From positions 1 to 41,640 of the forward strand of contig JAKSDO010000145.1 in NCBI GenBank assembly GCA_022360055.1: a stretch of 41,640 nt of DNA, read 5' to 3'. Shown here one piece after another: positions 7,728 through 16,900 of the stretch. The notes under the pieces were generated by a model. That model worked only from the letters and a program-made list of their open reading frames with translations. It was not told the DNA's origin and did no database searches. The position numbers and the translations under genes were made by a program. Source of the DNA: Cytophagales bacterium. Its GTDB lineage: Bacteria > Bacteroidota > Bacteroidia > Cytophagales > Cyclobacteriaceae. Every line of letters starts with the position of its first letter. The first letter of the stretch is position 1.

Positions 7728-7762
7728 AAAACCCGCTGATAATCAGTGAGTTTTATTATTTT
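7728..7762 (+). terminator. Terminator after right att
   Basis: AAAAC (7728-7732) pairs with GTTTT (7750-7754). After a mismatch the stem continues through CGCTGA with TCAGTG (one G-T pair) around a TAA loop, and is followed by ATTATTTT. It directly follows the att core and could be the original host tRNA terminator, pushed away by integration. Confidence 0.6.
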
Positions 7763-8092
7763 AGGACATATTGCGGACAATTAACCGACTGTTTTTTTGT
7801 GTTATAAAAAAAGAATAGTTTAGGCTAAATTAGGTTAAAAATTCGGTTTATCAGCCTTTCATTTTAAAGAAAACGTATCCAGTTCATCTGATCATCGATA
7901 TTCAGAGCATTTTGATTTTTGCTCCGCTATTTTTCTTTTCTACGCCGATAAATACATATTTCATAACAATAGTGGGATAGCATTTTGCCCATCTAACACC
8001 CAAAATGTATACGTCGTATACCAAAATGTTTAAGTGATAAGCACTCTACATGACCGAACTTTGTATCAGTTGGTAATTAAAAAACTGATAGC
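7763..8092. other. AT-rich spacer upstream of the alpha/beta hydrolase
   Basis: About 330 bases between the right end of the island and the next gene. No open frame of note, no tRNA and no clear repeat. A promoter for the downstream hydrolase must lie here, but no box pair fits the consensus well enough to call. Confidence 0.4.
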
Positions 8093-9121
8093 ATGAAAAC
8101 AACGGCAAAAACAATGTTCGGTCTGTTGCTGATAGCAGCTTCGATAAATGTATCAGCGCAAAATAATCACTTAAATAATAATAAAATGACAAACTTTAAA
8201 TCAGGAACAAACGAAGTGACTTTTAAAAGTCAGGGTGTAAAATTGGCAGGACTACTTTTTACACCGGATAATTTTGATGAATCTAAAAAATACTCGGCCG
8301 TGGTATTCTCAGGCCCTTTCAACCAAGTAAAAGAACAAATGGGAGCAGTTTATGGTAAAAAGTTCGCAGCCCAAGGTTATGTGTTTTTGTCGTATGATCC
8401 ATACAGCTTTGGCGACAGCGAAGGTGAACCTAGAAACAATGAACATGCGCAGCATAAAATGGAAAGTATTAGAGATGCGATTAGCTATTTAGGTACTTTG
8501 TCATTTGTTGACCGTGACAAACTATTTGGGCTAGGTGGTTGTGCAAGCGGAGGCTATATGCCTCTTGTTGCTACAACGGATAAGAGGCTAAAAGCCATTG
8601 CCACAGTTAGCGGAATGATGGATAATCAGGCAAGCTATTTTGGAGTAATGACAAAAGAACAATTGGTGCCATTATTCACAATGGCAAATGATGCCCGCCA
8701 GAAAGCTTACGAAACAGGAGAAACTGATTATTACGATGCTTTAGGAATGAACACTTTGGATTTGGAGAATTTGGATAAATCTTCTGCTCAATACGAAGGT
8801 TACGACTACTACATGACAAAGAGAGCAGGGAAAGAGACTTATCCCAATTATACACATATGGCTCCAATGACATTGATGGAAAATGCTCCCTTAACAAGTG
8901 CAATTGCGTATGCACCATACCTCTACACTCCGTACTTAGGAATAATTGGAGAAAAAGCCGAAACAGGTGTATTGACCGAGTTGTTTTACGAAAAATGTAG
9001 CGAACCAAAGGAACTTTACAAAGTACCCGGTGCTACTCATGTAAGCCTTTACGATATTGATAAAGATGTTGATCGTGCAGTGGCAAAGATGGATGAATTC
9101 TTCAAGAAATATTCGAAGTAA
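8093..9121 (+). CDS. Secreted alpha/beta hydrolase (dienelactone hydrolase-like)
   Basis: A 342-residue protein with an N-terminal signal peptide (GLLLIAASINVSAQ, cleaved near residue 22), so probably periplasmic. The fold is alpha/beta hydrolase: strand and oxyanion region (SAVVFSGPF), FLSYDPYSFGDSEG, and nucleophile elbow LGGCASGGY. The elbow departs from GxSxG: Ser152 has Cys150 at the -2 position, so either residue could be the nucleophile. A late His in GATHVSLYD completes a plausible triad. Dienelactone hydrolases use Cys in GxCxG, so an esterase or lactonase activity is likely but the substrate is unknown. A strong terminator follows. Confidence 0.8.
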   Translation: MKTTAKTMFGLLLIAASINVSAQNNHLNNNKMTNFKSGTNEVTFKSQGVKLAGLLFTPDNFDESKKYSAVVFSGPFNQVKEQMGAVYGKKFAAQGYVFLSYDPYSFGDSEGEPRNNEHAQHKMESIRDAISYLGTLSFVDRDKLFGLGGCASGGYMPLVATTDKRLKAIATVSGMMDNQASYFGVMTKEQLVPLFTMANDARQKAYETGETDYYDALGMNTLDLENLDKSSAQYEGYDYYMTKRAGKETYPNYTHMAPMTLMENAPLTSAIAYAPYLYTPYLGIIGEKAETGVLTELFYEKCSEPKELYKVPGATHVSLYDIDKDVDRAVAKMDEFFKKYSK

Positions 9122-9128
9122 AACAATA

Positions 9129-9180
9129 AAGCTACAAGGCATTTTTCAAGCAAATGCCTTGTAGCTTATTTCCTTTTTTT
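9129..9180 (+). terminator. Strong rho-independent terminator
   Basis: AAGCTACAAGGCATTT (9129-9144) pairs perfectly with AAATGCCTTGTAGCTT (9152-9167) across a 7-base loop, followed by TTATTTCCTTTTTTT. It ends transcription of the alpha/beta hydrolase only 2 bases before the next start codon, so the downstream genes would depend on read-through or an internal promoter. Confidence 0.9.
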
Positions 9181-9182
9181 AT

Positions 9183-9605
9183 ATGGCTACCGGTATTCTT
9201 AAACATATGAGTGTTCTTACATTCTTGGTATTAGTAAGCACTTCTATTTTATCCCAATCTAAGAACAATGAGGTTATGGTTGAAGTAATTATATCAAAAG
9301 AAGCAAAAGCATATCTCTATAAAAAAGGTGCAAGTACGTTAAATATTTCGGTAGAAAAGATTCCTTGTGGTTGTATTCGTCCAAGAGAAGTACCTGAGAT
9401 TAAGTTTGGAACACCGAAAAACATAAGGGAATACGAAAAGCTAAGCAAAAACGGGCTGACCTTTTATTTAGCGAAAAGTATGAATATTCCTGAAAGGAAA
9501 ATTGAAATAAATTTGGGAACCAAAGGTAATAAGAACAAGCTATACCCAACAGGGATAGAATATTTTAATGGAATGGGTTCATACTGTGAGCTTCCTCAAA
9601 AATAA
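9183..9605 (+). CDS. Small secreted protein, unknown function
   Basis: A 140-residue protein with a likely signal peptide (LTFLVLVSTSILSQ) and a compact body containing IPCGCIRPREVPEI and GSYCELPQK. The CGC pair and the YLAKSMNIPERKIEINL segment are faintly reminiscent of the CC/Se-motif (HesB-like) family, but I would not assign it. The ATG at 9183 lies just after the terminator T-run. A second ATG at 9207 is possible, but the first gives a basic n-region. It ends 5 bases before the DUF2255 gene, so the two are probably co-transcribed. Confidence 0.6.
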   Translation: MATGILKHMSVLTFLVLVSTSILSQSKNNEVMVEVIISKEAKAYLYKKGASTLNISVEKIPCGCIRPREVPEIKFGTPKNIREYEKLSKNGLTFYLAKSMNIPERKIEINLGTKGNKNKLYPTGIEYFNGMGSYCELPQK

Positions 9606-9610
9606 ATACA

Positions 9611-10000
9611 ATGAAAAATTCATTCACAATAGAAGAAATATCAAAACTGATAAACGCACACAACGTGCTGCAGATTAGGTCGGGAGAGAAACATCGTTTT
9701 ATAGACATTACAATTGTAGAGGCCGACGGCAGATTCTTTGTCCGTCAATACAAATTTGGAAAACGAAGTTGGTATCATGCCTTCCTTGATAACCCAAAAG
9801 GAGCAATCAAACATGGTGATACAATTATACCCATTGAAGGAAGAGTTCCGGCTGATTTAGATCAAATCAATCCTGTAGTTACCGAAGCATTTATAAAAAA
9901 GCTTGGACTGATATACAGAACAATGCGGTTGGGATTTGATACGAAAAAGCACGAAGCTTCCACATTGGAGCTTATACCGCAATTATCCAACAATTTGTAA
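9611..10000 (+). CDS. DUF2255 family protein
   Basis: A 129-residue soluble protein. The pattern of EIRSG-like (LQIRSGEKHRF), FFVRQY, RSWYHAFLDNPKGAIKHG and IPIEGRV segments is that of DUF2255, a small split-barrel family related to deazaflavin/FMN-binding nitroreductase-like proteins. No activity has been read from sequence. It lies between the small secreted protein (5-base gap) and the AraC regulator (14-base gap), so it is likely in one transcript with both. Confidence 0.7.
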   Translation: MKNSFTIEEISKLINAHNVLQIRSGEKHRFIDITIVEADGRFFVRQYKFGKRSWYHAFLDNPKGAIKHGDTIIPIEGRVPADLDQINPVVTEAFIKKLGLIYRTMRLGFDTKKHEASTLELIPQLSNNL

Positions 10001-10014
10001 ATTGCATATTTGAT

Positions 10015-10944
10015 ATGAAAAGAATAGTTCACACTACAATATCAGAATTTCATACTCAAAGTGATTTTCCACCGCCTGAAAATCCTTTGTTCAGTATTAT
10101 TCATACAAAATTATATGATGGCGAGACCAGTAGTTGCGAAGATGATGAACAACCAGAGCCGGTAAGTCTTACCAATGGATTTTATTCAATCAGCTTAAAA
10201 AACATCATTTCAGGAGAGATTGTGTACGGACGAACTAAATACGATTGTTCTAATGGAACATTGCTTTTTACAGCTCCTGACCAAACCATGATATTTAAAG
10301 GAATGGTATTTAGTTCCGAGGCATTCCATATTGCATTTCATAAGGATTATCTAAATGGAAGCCAGCTGTTTGATAAGATAAAGAAGTATAATTTCTTTAA
10401 TTACAATGTAAACGAAGCCCTTCATTTATCGTCAAAGGAGGAGGAGCTTTTAAAGACCATCTTCAAAAGCATTGAAACCGAATACCATAACAATCAGGAT
10501 GAATTCAGCAAGGAAATCATCTTATCTCATCTCGAAACCTTGCTAAAATATGCCGACCGTTTTTACAAACGTCAGTTCCTGAATCGCAAAGAAATTAACC
10601 AGGATCTATTTACACGGTTCAAGGATATTTTGGATGTGTACTTTGAGACGAACCAATTGGAAGAAAAAGGGATTCCAACCGTCGATTGGTTGGCGAGTCA
10701 ATTGGGCGTTAGTCATCGATACATGAGTGACACCATAAAAGCCGAAACAGGCAAAACAGCTGTTGATCAGATCAATCTTTACCTGATTGAAGAAGCTAAG
10801 AATTTATTGCTCGCTCCGGATGTTTCCATTTCCGAAACGGCCTACAAATTGGGCTTTGAATACCCGCAATATTTTTCGCGTTTGTTTAAAAAGAAAACTG
10901 GCATAAGTCCGAAGGAATATATTGAATCAGCGTCTATGAATTGA
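10015..10944 (+). CDS. AraC-family transcriptional regulator
   Basis: A 309-residue protein with an N-terminal cupin-like half (SISLKNIISGEIVYG, TLLFTAPDQTMIFKG) and a C-terminal AraC/HTH_18 domain at about 215-305. The two helix-turn-helix units are visible (VDWLASQLGVSHRYMSDTIK and SISETAYKLGFEYPQYFSRL), followed by the family signature KKKTGISPKEY. It closes the small forward cluster and may control the alpha/beta hydrolase at its front. Such regulators often sit with dehydrogenase or esterase genes in Bacteroidota. The inducer is unknown. Confidence 0.9.
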   Translation: MKRIVHTTISEFHTQSDFPPPENPLFSIIHTKLYDGETSSCEDDEQPEPVSLTNGFYSISLKNIISGEIVYGRTKYDCSNGTLLFTAPDQTMIFKGMVFSSEAFHIAFHKDYLNGSQLFDKIKKYNFFNYNVNEALHLSSKEEELLKTIFKSIETEYHNNQDEFSKEIILSHLETLLKYADRFYKRQFLNRKEINQDLFTRFKDILDVYFETNQLEEKGIPTVDWLASQLGVSHRYMSDTIKAETGKTAVDQINLYLIEEAKNLLLAPDVSISETAYKLGFEYPQYFSRLFKKKTGISPKEYIESASMN

Positions 10945-11033
10945 TTGCCGGCATTTGTTTTAAGTTGGGCCTGTGAAATGGCAACAGTCAGTAGGAGGAT
11001 TTTCTTTACTTCCAACCTCAAAATTAGGTTGTC

Positions 11034-11432
11034 CTATTCTGTCCAGTAATCCACCACAAGCACATCTCCCAGGTGAGGAGTGAGTACTTCACCAAATTTT
11101 TTATGATCCGGGTGAGGTAGGTAAATGTCTCTTCCGGCCTCATCATCGAAGGTTAAAAAGAAGCAATGAGTAAAGCCCTTGTCCAATCCCTCGGGGCTAT
11201 TGTTTGTACCAAACTCGAAATCCTTGATTTGTGGTATTTTACCTGGCAAAGCTGCAAATGCATCCTCTACCTTTTTTATATCTGCCGCACTGGTTCCTTC
11301 CTTAAATTTAAATAGAACCACATGCCTCAATTTTTTGGTGTCTTTTCCCATTTTGTGATTAAAGCCAGAAATTGCAAAAAAGGAAGCGACTACCAAAGCT
11401 GTCGCGATCAAGCTGATTTTTTGTGTTTTCAT
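11034..11432 (-). CDS. Dabb-domain (stress-responsive A/B barrel) secreted protein
   Basis: A 132-residue protein with an N-terminal signal or anchor (KISLIATALVVASFFAISGF) followed by one Dabb domain from about residue 35 (LRHVVLFKFKEGTSAADI, VEDAFAALPGKIPQI, FGTNNSPEGLDKGFTHCFFLTF, YLPHPDHKKF). Dabb proteins are dimeric ferredoxin-like barrels; most have no assigned reaction and some are cyclases. The signal peptide puts this copy outside the cytoplasm. A weak 6-bp inverted repeat (11013-11031) follows the gene. The haemoglobin gene lies 60 bases upstream on the same strand. Confidence 0.85.
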   Translation of the reverse strand: MKTQKISLIATALVVASFFAISGFNHKMGKDTKKLRHVVLFKFKEGTSAADIKKVEDAFAALPGKIPQIKDFEFGTNNSPEGLDKGFTHCFFLTFDDEAGRDIYLPHPDHKKFGEVLTPHLGDVLVVDYWTE

Positions 11433-11492
11433 TGTTTATTAGTTTGTGTTATAAAAGCTCGTTAACTATGTGAATATGGGCAGAATGGCCAA

Positions 11493-11876
11493 CTAATGTG
11501 AATTTAATTTTGAAAGTTTTATTTGCATTACAGTGGCCATAGAAAGGGCTCTGGTCTTGGCCAGCGAAGCACTTTCTCCCGTAAACAGCTCATCCACAGT
11601 TTCATTGAATAACTTCAGCCATTCATCAAAATGCCTTTTTTCCAACGGAACTTTTTGATTGAGATCCAGATGAACTTTCATTGGATTTCCTTTATACATA
11701 TTTTGATTAAAAACCATTGACCCCCAGAAATCATAGAGTATCGGAAGATGCTCTTCCAGGTTTATTTTAGCGACATCATTAAAAATATGACCGATTGTAT
11801 CACTGCTTAGCACTTTCTCATAAAAAGTATCGACCAGAATAACAATATCATTCCTTGAACTGATGTCCTTGAGCAT
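11493..11876 (-). CDS. Group III truncated haemoglobin
   Basis: A 127-residue 2-on-2 globin of group III. Supporting segments are LVDTFYEKVLSSDTIGHIFND, LPILYDFWGSMVF and, for the proximal haem ligand, His82 in KRHFDEWLKLFNETVDELF. Group III globins bind O2 or NO in the cytoplasm and are tied to microaerobic growth or nitrosative stress. The ATG overlaps by one base (TAATG) the stop of a truncated VOC/glyoxalase gene upstream. The ancestral arrangement was thus a translationally coupled pair whose first gene has been lost. Confidence 0.88.
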   Translation of the reverse strand: MLKDISSRNDIVILVDTFYEKVLSSDTIGHIFNDVAKINLEEHLPILYDFWGSMVFNQNMYKGNPMKVHLDLNQKVPLEKRHFDEWLKLFNETVDELFTGESASLAKTRALSMATVMQIKLSKLNSH

Positions 11877-12040
11877 TATTTCCAGCTTTGGATTTCTACA
11901 ATGTTTCCTTCCGGATCTTTCATATAAACAGCCTGCAAAATTCCAACATCCTTTATTTCTGTTTCAATAAGCTCTCCGCAGAATTTTCCACACAAATTAA
12001 ATAATTTGGAAAGAGTTAATACTTCAATCTGTACAATCAT
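11876..12040 (-). pseudogene. C-terminal fragment of a VOC (glyoxalase-like) protein
   Basis: In the reverse frame ending at the TAA at 11876-11878, the last residues read GILQAVYMKDPEGNIVEIQSW, preceded by ELIETEIKDV. The KDPEGNIVEI motif with its terminal Glu is the classic last strand of a vicinal-oxygen-chelate domain. Upstream of Met 12040 the frame stays open only to about 12055 and the N-terminal two thirds are missing. The frame was read by hand because it is too short for ordinary gene calling. The stop overlaps the haemoglobin start. Confidence 0.7.
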
Positions 12041-12293
12041 GCCCGGAGCAAAAAATTATGATCTATTAAGAAATGTGGAACCTTGGATTAATGGTCTTGA
12101 CCATTCAGATACAAAATTACTACAAAAATTATGGATCAAACACTTTTGCCCAAACTTAGCTGAAAGTCCGGATAAAGGATTACCTCTGTTGAATGAATAT
12201 GTAAACAAAATTGATAGGCTTTCACCAGGCCCTCATTCGAGCATGGGATATTTAAGCAATTTAGCTTCAGAAATAACCTCTTTCAACGAATAA
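12039..12293 (+). CDS. Unidentified 84-residue ORF, possibly a gene tail
   Basis: From the ATG at 12039 (a TTG at 12006 would add 11 residues) this frame encodes NYDLLRNVEPWINGLDHSD, KLWIKHFCPNLAESPDKGLPLL and ends SYL-like then LASEITSFNE. Composition is that of a real soluble protein with several Trp and Pro residues, but I recognise no family. Its start lies exactly where the antisense VOC fragment is broken off, so it may be the surviving 3' end of a gene joined there by deletion. It converges on the SusD gene end with a 28-base gap. Confidence 0.4.
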   Translation: MPGAKNYDLLRNVEPWINGLDHSDTKLLQKLWIKHFCPNLAESPDKGLPLLNEYVNKIDRLSPGPHSSMGYLSNLASEITSFNE

Positions 12294-12321
12294 TTACTTA
12301 TTATGTGCTAAATATGCTAAC

Positions 12322-13779
12322 TCAATATCCTTCATTCTGGTCTAAAACTCCAGGTATTAATTCTGCTATAGGTTTTGGTAATAACCGATTATTTTCGGTT
12401 ACATTAGGATGAACATCTTTATTGACTTCCACTACCATCTTCCTTCTTACCAAATCAAACCATCGATTATTCTCAAAGGCAAGCTCCCAGTTTCTTTCTT
12501 CCAAAACAGCTTGATCAAATTCTTCAAACGAAATAGTGGGTGGTAGATCAACATCACCGTTTGGTGAATTAACATCTAAACCCATGGCTCTTCTTCTTAC
12601 TCTATTTACGGCTTCTATGGCCTGGGAACTTGGTGAGGATTCTGCTTTATTAGCTGCTTCCGCAAACATGAGCAATACATCAGCATATCTAAGAATCACC
12701 GTGAAACCTTCGCCATTATGCCCCACCGGAATTCCTGCATCTCTGTATTTTGCCATATGTGGTTGTACATCGGCATCTTCCCAATAGGTACCATCCGCAA
12801 AATAAGATGTAAATGTTGCATCCTTTCTCGGACCTTCCGGAAATATTTCATAAAACCGGTCTTCACTATAAAGGTCGCCCCAACCTCCTTCACCATTACC
12901 CCAGTGACGCGAAGCTGTGTGCATGTGGCTCCCGGTTCCTCCTGGTGCAGTAGTTCCATAAAATCCGAAAATGATTTCCGAATTTGTTAATTTATTCTCC
13001 ACTTTCCACAAATCGCTGAAATCTGATTCAAGGCTATAAATTCCTGATAATTCTCCGCTAATAAGTTCAGCAGCTTTATCTCTGGCTAAGGCAAATTTAT
13101 CCGTTTGCTCAAGTGGCCATCCAGCCATAGTAAGATAAACTTTAGCCAGGAGTGCTTTTGCAGCACCCTTAGTTGGTCTTCCCCTTTCAGGGAACGAAAC
13201 AGGCAGGATCTCTTCAGCATCTTGTAAATCCTGAATTATTGTATCATATATTTCAGAAACTGTTGATTGCTTCAGCTCACCAGCATTCTCCTGATTTTCA
13301 AATGTCGTTAGTTGCACTTCTCCAAACCACCGGGTCAAATTGAAGAAGCAAAATGCGCGAATAAACTTTGCCTGACCTTCGATTGCACCTAATGATTCTT
13401 CAGAAATGCCTTGCGCATTTTGCAAGTTCCCAATGATGACATTTGCATTCGATATCGATCTATAGAGTTGTTTCCACATACCCGTAATTGGTAACTCGGT
13501 ACCCTTTGCATTTAGAACATTTAAATCAATGTAGATATCTGCATCTGAACGGATATCTTCCGCACCTGAATTAAGTATTAGGGGATAGGCATAATCATAG
13601 CTTTCCCAATCTGAATATAGGGGTCTGAATGTGCCCGCCAAAGCAGCCTGAAATTCACTTTCAGTGGTAAAGAAGCTCTCCGGACTCAATAATGATGGCG
13701 GATTTTCCTCAAGTTCAACAAAGGAGCAGGCATTAATGAGGAATAAGGTTATAGCTGTTAAAATATATACTTTTTTCAT
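12322..13779 (-). CDS. SusD-like starch-binding/RagB lipoprotein (PUL 1)
   Basis: A 485-residue outer-membrane lipoprotein with a lipobox at INAC (Cys18). SusD features are present: SPESFFTTESEFQAALAG near the N-terminus, the TPR-rich middle (GQAKFIRAFCFFNLTRWFGEV), ILRYADVLLMFAEAAN, and the C-terminal LEERNWELAFENNRWFDLVRR typical of RagB/SusD. It caps the SusC transporter on the cell surface and helps bind the oligosaccharide. It is the last gene of PUL 1 on the reverse strand, 18 bases after SusC. The start is the ATG just before the signal peptide. The glycan cannot be told from the sequence. Confidence 0.95.
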   Translation of the reverse strand: MKKVYILTAITLFLINACSFVELEENPPSLLSPESFFTTESEFQAALAGTFRPLYSDWESYDYAYPLILNSGAEDIRSDADIYIDLNVLNAKGTELPITGMWKQLYRSISNANVIIGNLQNAQGISEESLGAIEGQAKFIRAFCFFNLTRWFGEVQLTTFENQENAGELKQSTVSEIYDTIIQDLQDAEEILPVSFPERGRPTKGAAKALLAKVYLTMAGWPLEQTDKFALARDKAAELISGELSGIYSLESDFSDLWKVENKLTNSEIIFGFYGTTAPGGTGSHMHTASRHWGNGEGGWGDLYSEDRFYEIFPEGPRKDATFTSYFADGTYWEDADVQPHMAKYRDAGIPVGHNGEGFTVILRYADVLLMFAEAANKAESSPSSQAIEAVNRVRRRAMGLDVNSPNGDVDLPPTISFEEFDQAVLEERNWELAFENNRWFDLVRRKMVVEVNKDVHPNVTENNRLLPKPIAELIPGVLDQNEGY

Positions 13780-13797
13780 AATCGTAACTTTTTCAAA

Positions 13798-16700
13798 TTA
13801 AAATCGAATATCCAATCCTAGCGTATATCTTTTTTGTGACGGGTAGGATGCATGATCTACTCCTCCCCAGGCGTCGATTGAATTTGAGGCTTCAGGATCA
13901 TAGCCTGAATAATTAGTCAATGTAATTAAATTCGTCCCCGAGGCATAAACCCTAATAGAGGAGATGAATGAAGATTTAAAAACTTCCGAGGGTACGTTAT
14001 AACCCAAAATCAGGTTCTTTAACCTGATATAAGATCCGTCTTCAATCCATCTACTGTCATTGCGAATATTTCCGTACGCTTTATGCCCAATTACTTCAGT
14101 ATCTTCATTTTCTTCAGTCCAAGCTTCCAGCAACTTGACGCTTGTCCCATGATCTCCGGATTCGTAGCGCGAACGGCCTATGTTATACAAATCCCTACCT
14201 TCAACTCCTTGTATAAGAAAATTAAGATCAAAGTTCTTGTATGTCAGGGTATTGTTCCACCCAAAAGTGATTTCCGGATAAGTTCTGCCGATATTTACTA
14301 TATCCTCCCCATTTATAATCCCATCCTTATTCTGATCGATGTATTTTGGAGAGCCGGGTTCAACACCATATACAGCTGCTAATAGGGCTTCATCACTTTT
14401 CCATACTCCCGCAAATTCGTGTCCCTTTATCAATCCAATCGGCTGGTTTTTTTCAATCCAAATGGCCTCTGAGAATCCGGGAAGTCCTGCACCGAATAAT
14501 TTGACTTGATCCTCGTCATCATTGAGCTGAAGAACTGTGTTCTTGTTATAGGCAAAATTCAGGTTGGTATTCCATTGAAATGATCCTCGATCAATTACAT
14601 AACCGGATAGCGTAAATTCAACACCTTTGTTTTCAACCTCTCCCGCATTAACCAACTGGGATTGATAACCTGATGCCTGAACAAGCGCTCTTTCCAACAA
14701 AAGATCATGCGTATTCTTTTTGTATAGATCTACTATTAAAGACATTCTTCCTTCCCAAAATCCCATATCAAGACCAACGTTAAATTGCTCTGTTGTCTCC
14801 CACTTCAGGTCAGGATTAGGCGCTCTTGTTGAAAGATTTAGACCTGTTGTTACATCAGTTCCATTGAATGAAAAGTTGGTTCCGGTTTCCAGTTGAGCAA
14901 GTGATTGATAAGGCTCAATACCCTGATTCCCCACTCTTCCGTAACTTGCTCGTAGTTTTAAATCGGTGAGAACCTTAGAGTTCTCAAAAAATGCTTCATT
15001 ACTAATATTCCATCCTAAAGCAGCCGAAGGAAAGTACCCCCATTTATTGTTCTCAGCAAAAACCGACGAGGCGTCTGCTCTTCCCGTTAAAGTTATGATG
15101 TATCGAGAATCATAGGAATAATTTATTCTTCCCAAAAAAGACTGAAGAGATCGATCGACCCGATAGGAAGCTGGAACGCCCGGATCAGCACCTAATGCGA
15201 GGTTATTATACAAAACAGCATTAGTTAAAAAATCCCTTGATTCAGCCCAACTATCCGTATATATATTTTTCTGCTGTTCATAAACACCTGTAATATGTAA
15301 TGAGTGCTTGTCATTGATATCCTTTTGGTAGGTTAGCATGTTGGTGTTTTGCAAAAAACTTTCCCTGTAGCTATAAATTGATGCCTCACGATCTTTCTCA
15401 TCCCCATTCACAATATTCTCATTGATATATCGACCATTTGTAGCGTTTAATAACCTATAAGACAAACCCGCGTTTAAATTCAATCCGTCTATGATCTCAT
15501 AATCAAAAGATGGGCTAACCACATATTGATCAAGCACATTGTCTCGAATCGGCTCCATTGCCAAAGCAACCGGGTTGTATTCAGTATTTGGTCCGACTCC
15601 TCCGCCAGGCTGAGCGTATGATCCATCCTCATTGAAGATTGGTTTTGTAGGAGGAAATAACGCTGCGGCATAGATCGGACTTCCCTCCCTGTCACGATTA
15701 TTCAACATGGTGGGGTGGTCCATTGACCATGAAGCAAAGGAATTCACACTCAGCTTAAGTTTACTTGAGAGATTGATGGTAAAGTTGGGTCTAAAGGATA
15801 CTCTTTCATATGAAGATCCAATGACTACACCTTCAGTTTTTAAATAATCCCCTGCAATACTATACAGCACATTGTCATTACCACCACTGACAGTTAAATG
15901 GTGATTATGAGACCATCCATTTTGAAAAATCTCATCTTGCCAATCCGTTCCCCCTTCCGTTTTGTACCTATCGACTTCTTCCTGGGTAAATACAGGAGGC
16001 AAGTCTCTTGCAATACGATTCTCGTTTGTATACTCCGCATATTGCCCGGCATTCATCAGGTCCAAATGTTTGGCAACCTGTGACACCGCGACATACCCAT
16101 TATACGTCAATGTTGGCTTGTTGCTTTTACCACCTTTTGTAGTTACCAGGATCACTCCACTCGCTCCTCTTGAACCATATATGGCGGTAGCAGAGGCATC
16201 TTTCAATACCTCAATTGAAAGTATATCATTAGGATGTATATCATTGAGTTGCAAGCCCTGTATGCCATCAACAACGACCAAAGGATTATTTCCCCCATTG
16301 ATCGAACTAACACCTCTTACGCGAATAGTTATATTGGCATTTGGAGAGGCATCATTATTTTGAACGTATACACCCGCGATCTGTCCTTGCAATGTTTCGT
16401 CCACCCTGGCCAACGGGATGCTTTTTAAATCATCCGGCTTCACCGATGCTACCGCGCCGGTAATATCGCTTTTCTTTTGAGTTCCATAGCCAACTACAAT
16501 GATCTCTTCCAGTGCTGTTATATCCGGTGCCATAGTAAGTTCAATTCTGGTCCTATTTCCCACTTCAATCTCTTCACTTACAAATCCTACAGAACTGAAA
16601 ACAAGTGTTGCTTCTTGGGTCGCATTAATTGTGAAATTACCATTGACATCAGTTGTCGTACCAATCGTTGTTCCCTTTATCATTATTGTTACACCGGGCA

Positions 16701-16875
16701 AGCCATCGCCATTGTCATCGGTGACAATTCCTGTTATGGTTGTTTCATCATTATTAGTGACCATGAGTTTTTGATTGCCATCGACGAATGTATTTCCAGT
16801 CACATCAGCGCTTTGCATCATGATGAAACCCAGAAGTGCACAGGCAAATACTAGTTTTAACTCTTTAATTTTCAT
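13798..16875 (-). CDS. SusC-like TonB-dependent transporter (PUL 1)
   Basis: A 1025-residue SusC/RagA-family outer-membrane transporter. After a signal peptide comes a carboxypeptidase-D regulatory-like domain (about 45-125, TGIVTDDNGDGLPGVTIMIK), the TonB-box region (LEEIIVVGYGTQKKSDITGAV), a plug (about 130-245, with IRVRGVSSINGGNNPLVVVD and SATAIYGSRGASGVILV), and a 22-strand barrel ending in LGLDIRF, with the terminal Phe used for barrel assembly. No STN domain is present, which fits control by the hybrid regulator upstream and not by an anti-sigma factor. It precedes SusD by 18 bases. Confidence 0.97.
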   Translation of the reverse strand: MKIKELKLVFACALLGFIMMQSADVTGNTFVDGNQKLMVTNNDETTITGIVTDDNGDGLPGVTIMIKGTTIGTTTDVNGNFTINATQEATLVFSSVGFVSEEIEVGNRTRIELTMAPDITALEEIIVVGYGTQKKSDITGAVASVKPDDLKSIPLARVDETLQGQIAGVYVQNNDASPNANITIRVRGVSSINGGNNPLVVVDGIQGLQLNDIHPNDILSIEVLKDASATAIYGSRGASGVILVTTKGGKSNKPTLTYNGYVAVSQVAKHLDLMNAGQYAEYTNENRIARDLPPVFTQEEVDRYKTEGGTDWQDEIFQNGWSHNHHLTVSGGNDNVLYSIAGDYLKTEGVVIGSSYERVSFRPNFTINLSSKLKLSVNSFASWSMDHPTMLNNRDREGSPIYAAALFPPTKPIFNEDGSYAQPGGGVGPNTEYNPVALAMEPIRDNVLDQYVVSPSFDYEIIDGLNLNAGLSYRLLNATNGRYINENIVNGDEKDREASIYSYRESFLQNTNMLTYQKDINDKHSLHITGVYEQQKNIYTDSWAESRDFLTNAVLYNNLALGADPGVPASYRVDRSLQSFLGRINYSYDSRYIITLTGRADASSVFAENNKWGYFPSAALGWNISNEAFFENSKVLTDLKLRASYGRVGNQGIEPYQSLAQLETGTNFSFNGTDVTTGLNLSTRAPNPDLKWETTEQFNVGLDMGFWEGRMSLIVDLYKKNTHDLLLERALVQASGYQSQLVNAGEVENKGVEFTLSGYVIDRGSFQWNTNLNFAYNKNTVLQLNDDEDQVKLFGAGLPGFSEAIWIEKNQPIGLIKGHEFAGVWKSDEALLAAVYGVEPGSPKYIDQNKDGIINGEDIVNIGRTYPEITFGWNNTLTYKNFDLNFLIQGVEGRDLYNIGRSRYESGDHGTSVKLLEAWTEENEDTEVIGHKAYGNIRNDSRWIEDGSYIRLKNLILGYNVPSEVFKSSFISSIRVYASGTNLITLTNYSGYDPEASNSIDAWGGVDHASYPSQKRYTLGLDIRF

Positions 16876-16900
16876 TTTTTAACATTTATGGTTTAGAATT

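Noticed and set aside
11013-11031. Terminator between the AraC and Dabb genes
   Set aside because: CAACCT/AGGTTG pairs for only 6 bases and no T-run follows on either strand.
14083-16854. Forward-strand frames inside SusC
   Set aside because: They are antisense to a well-supported SusC gene and have no family features.
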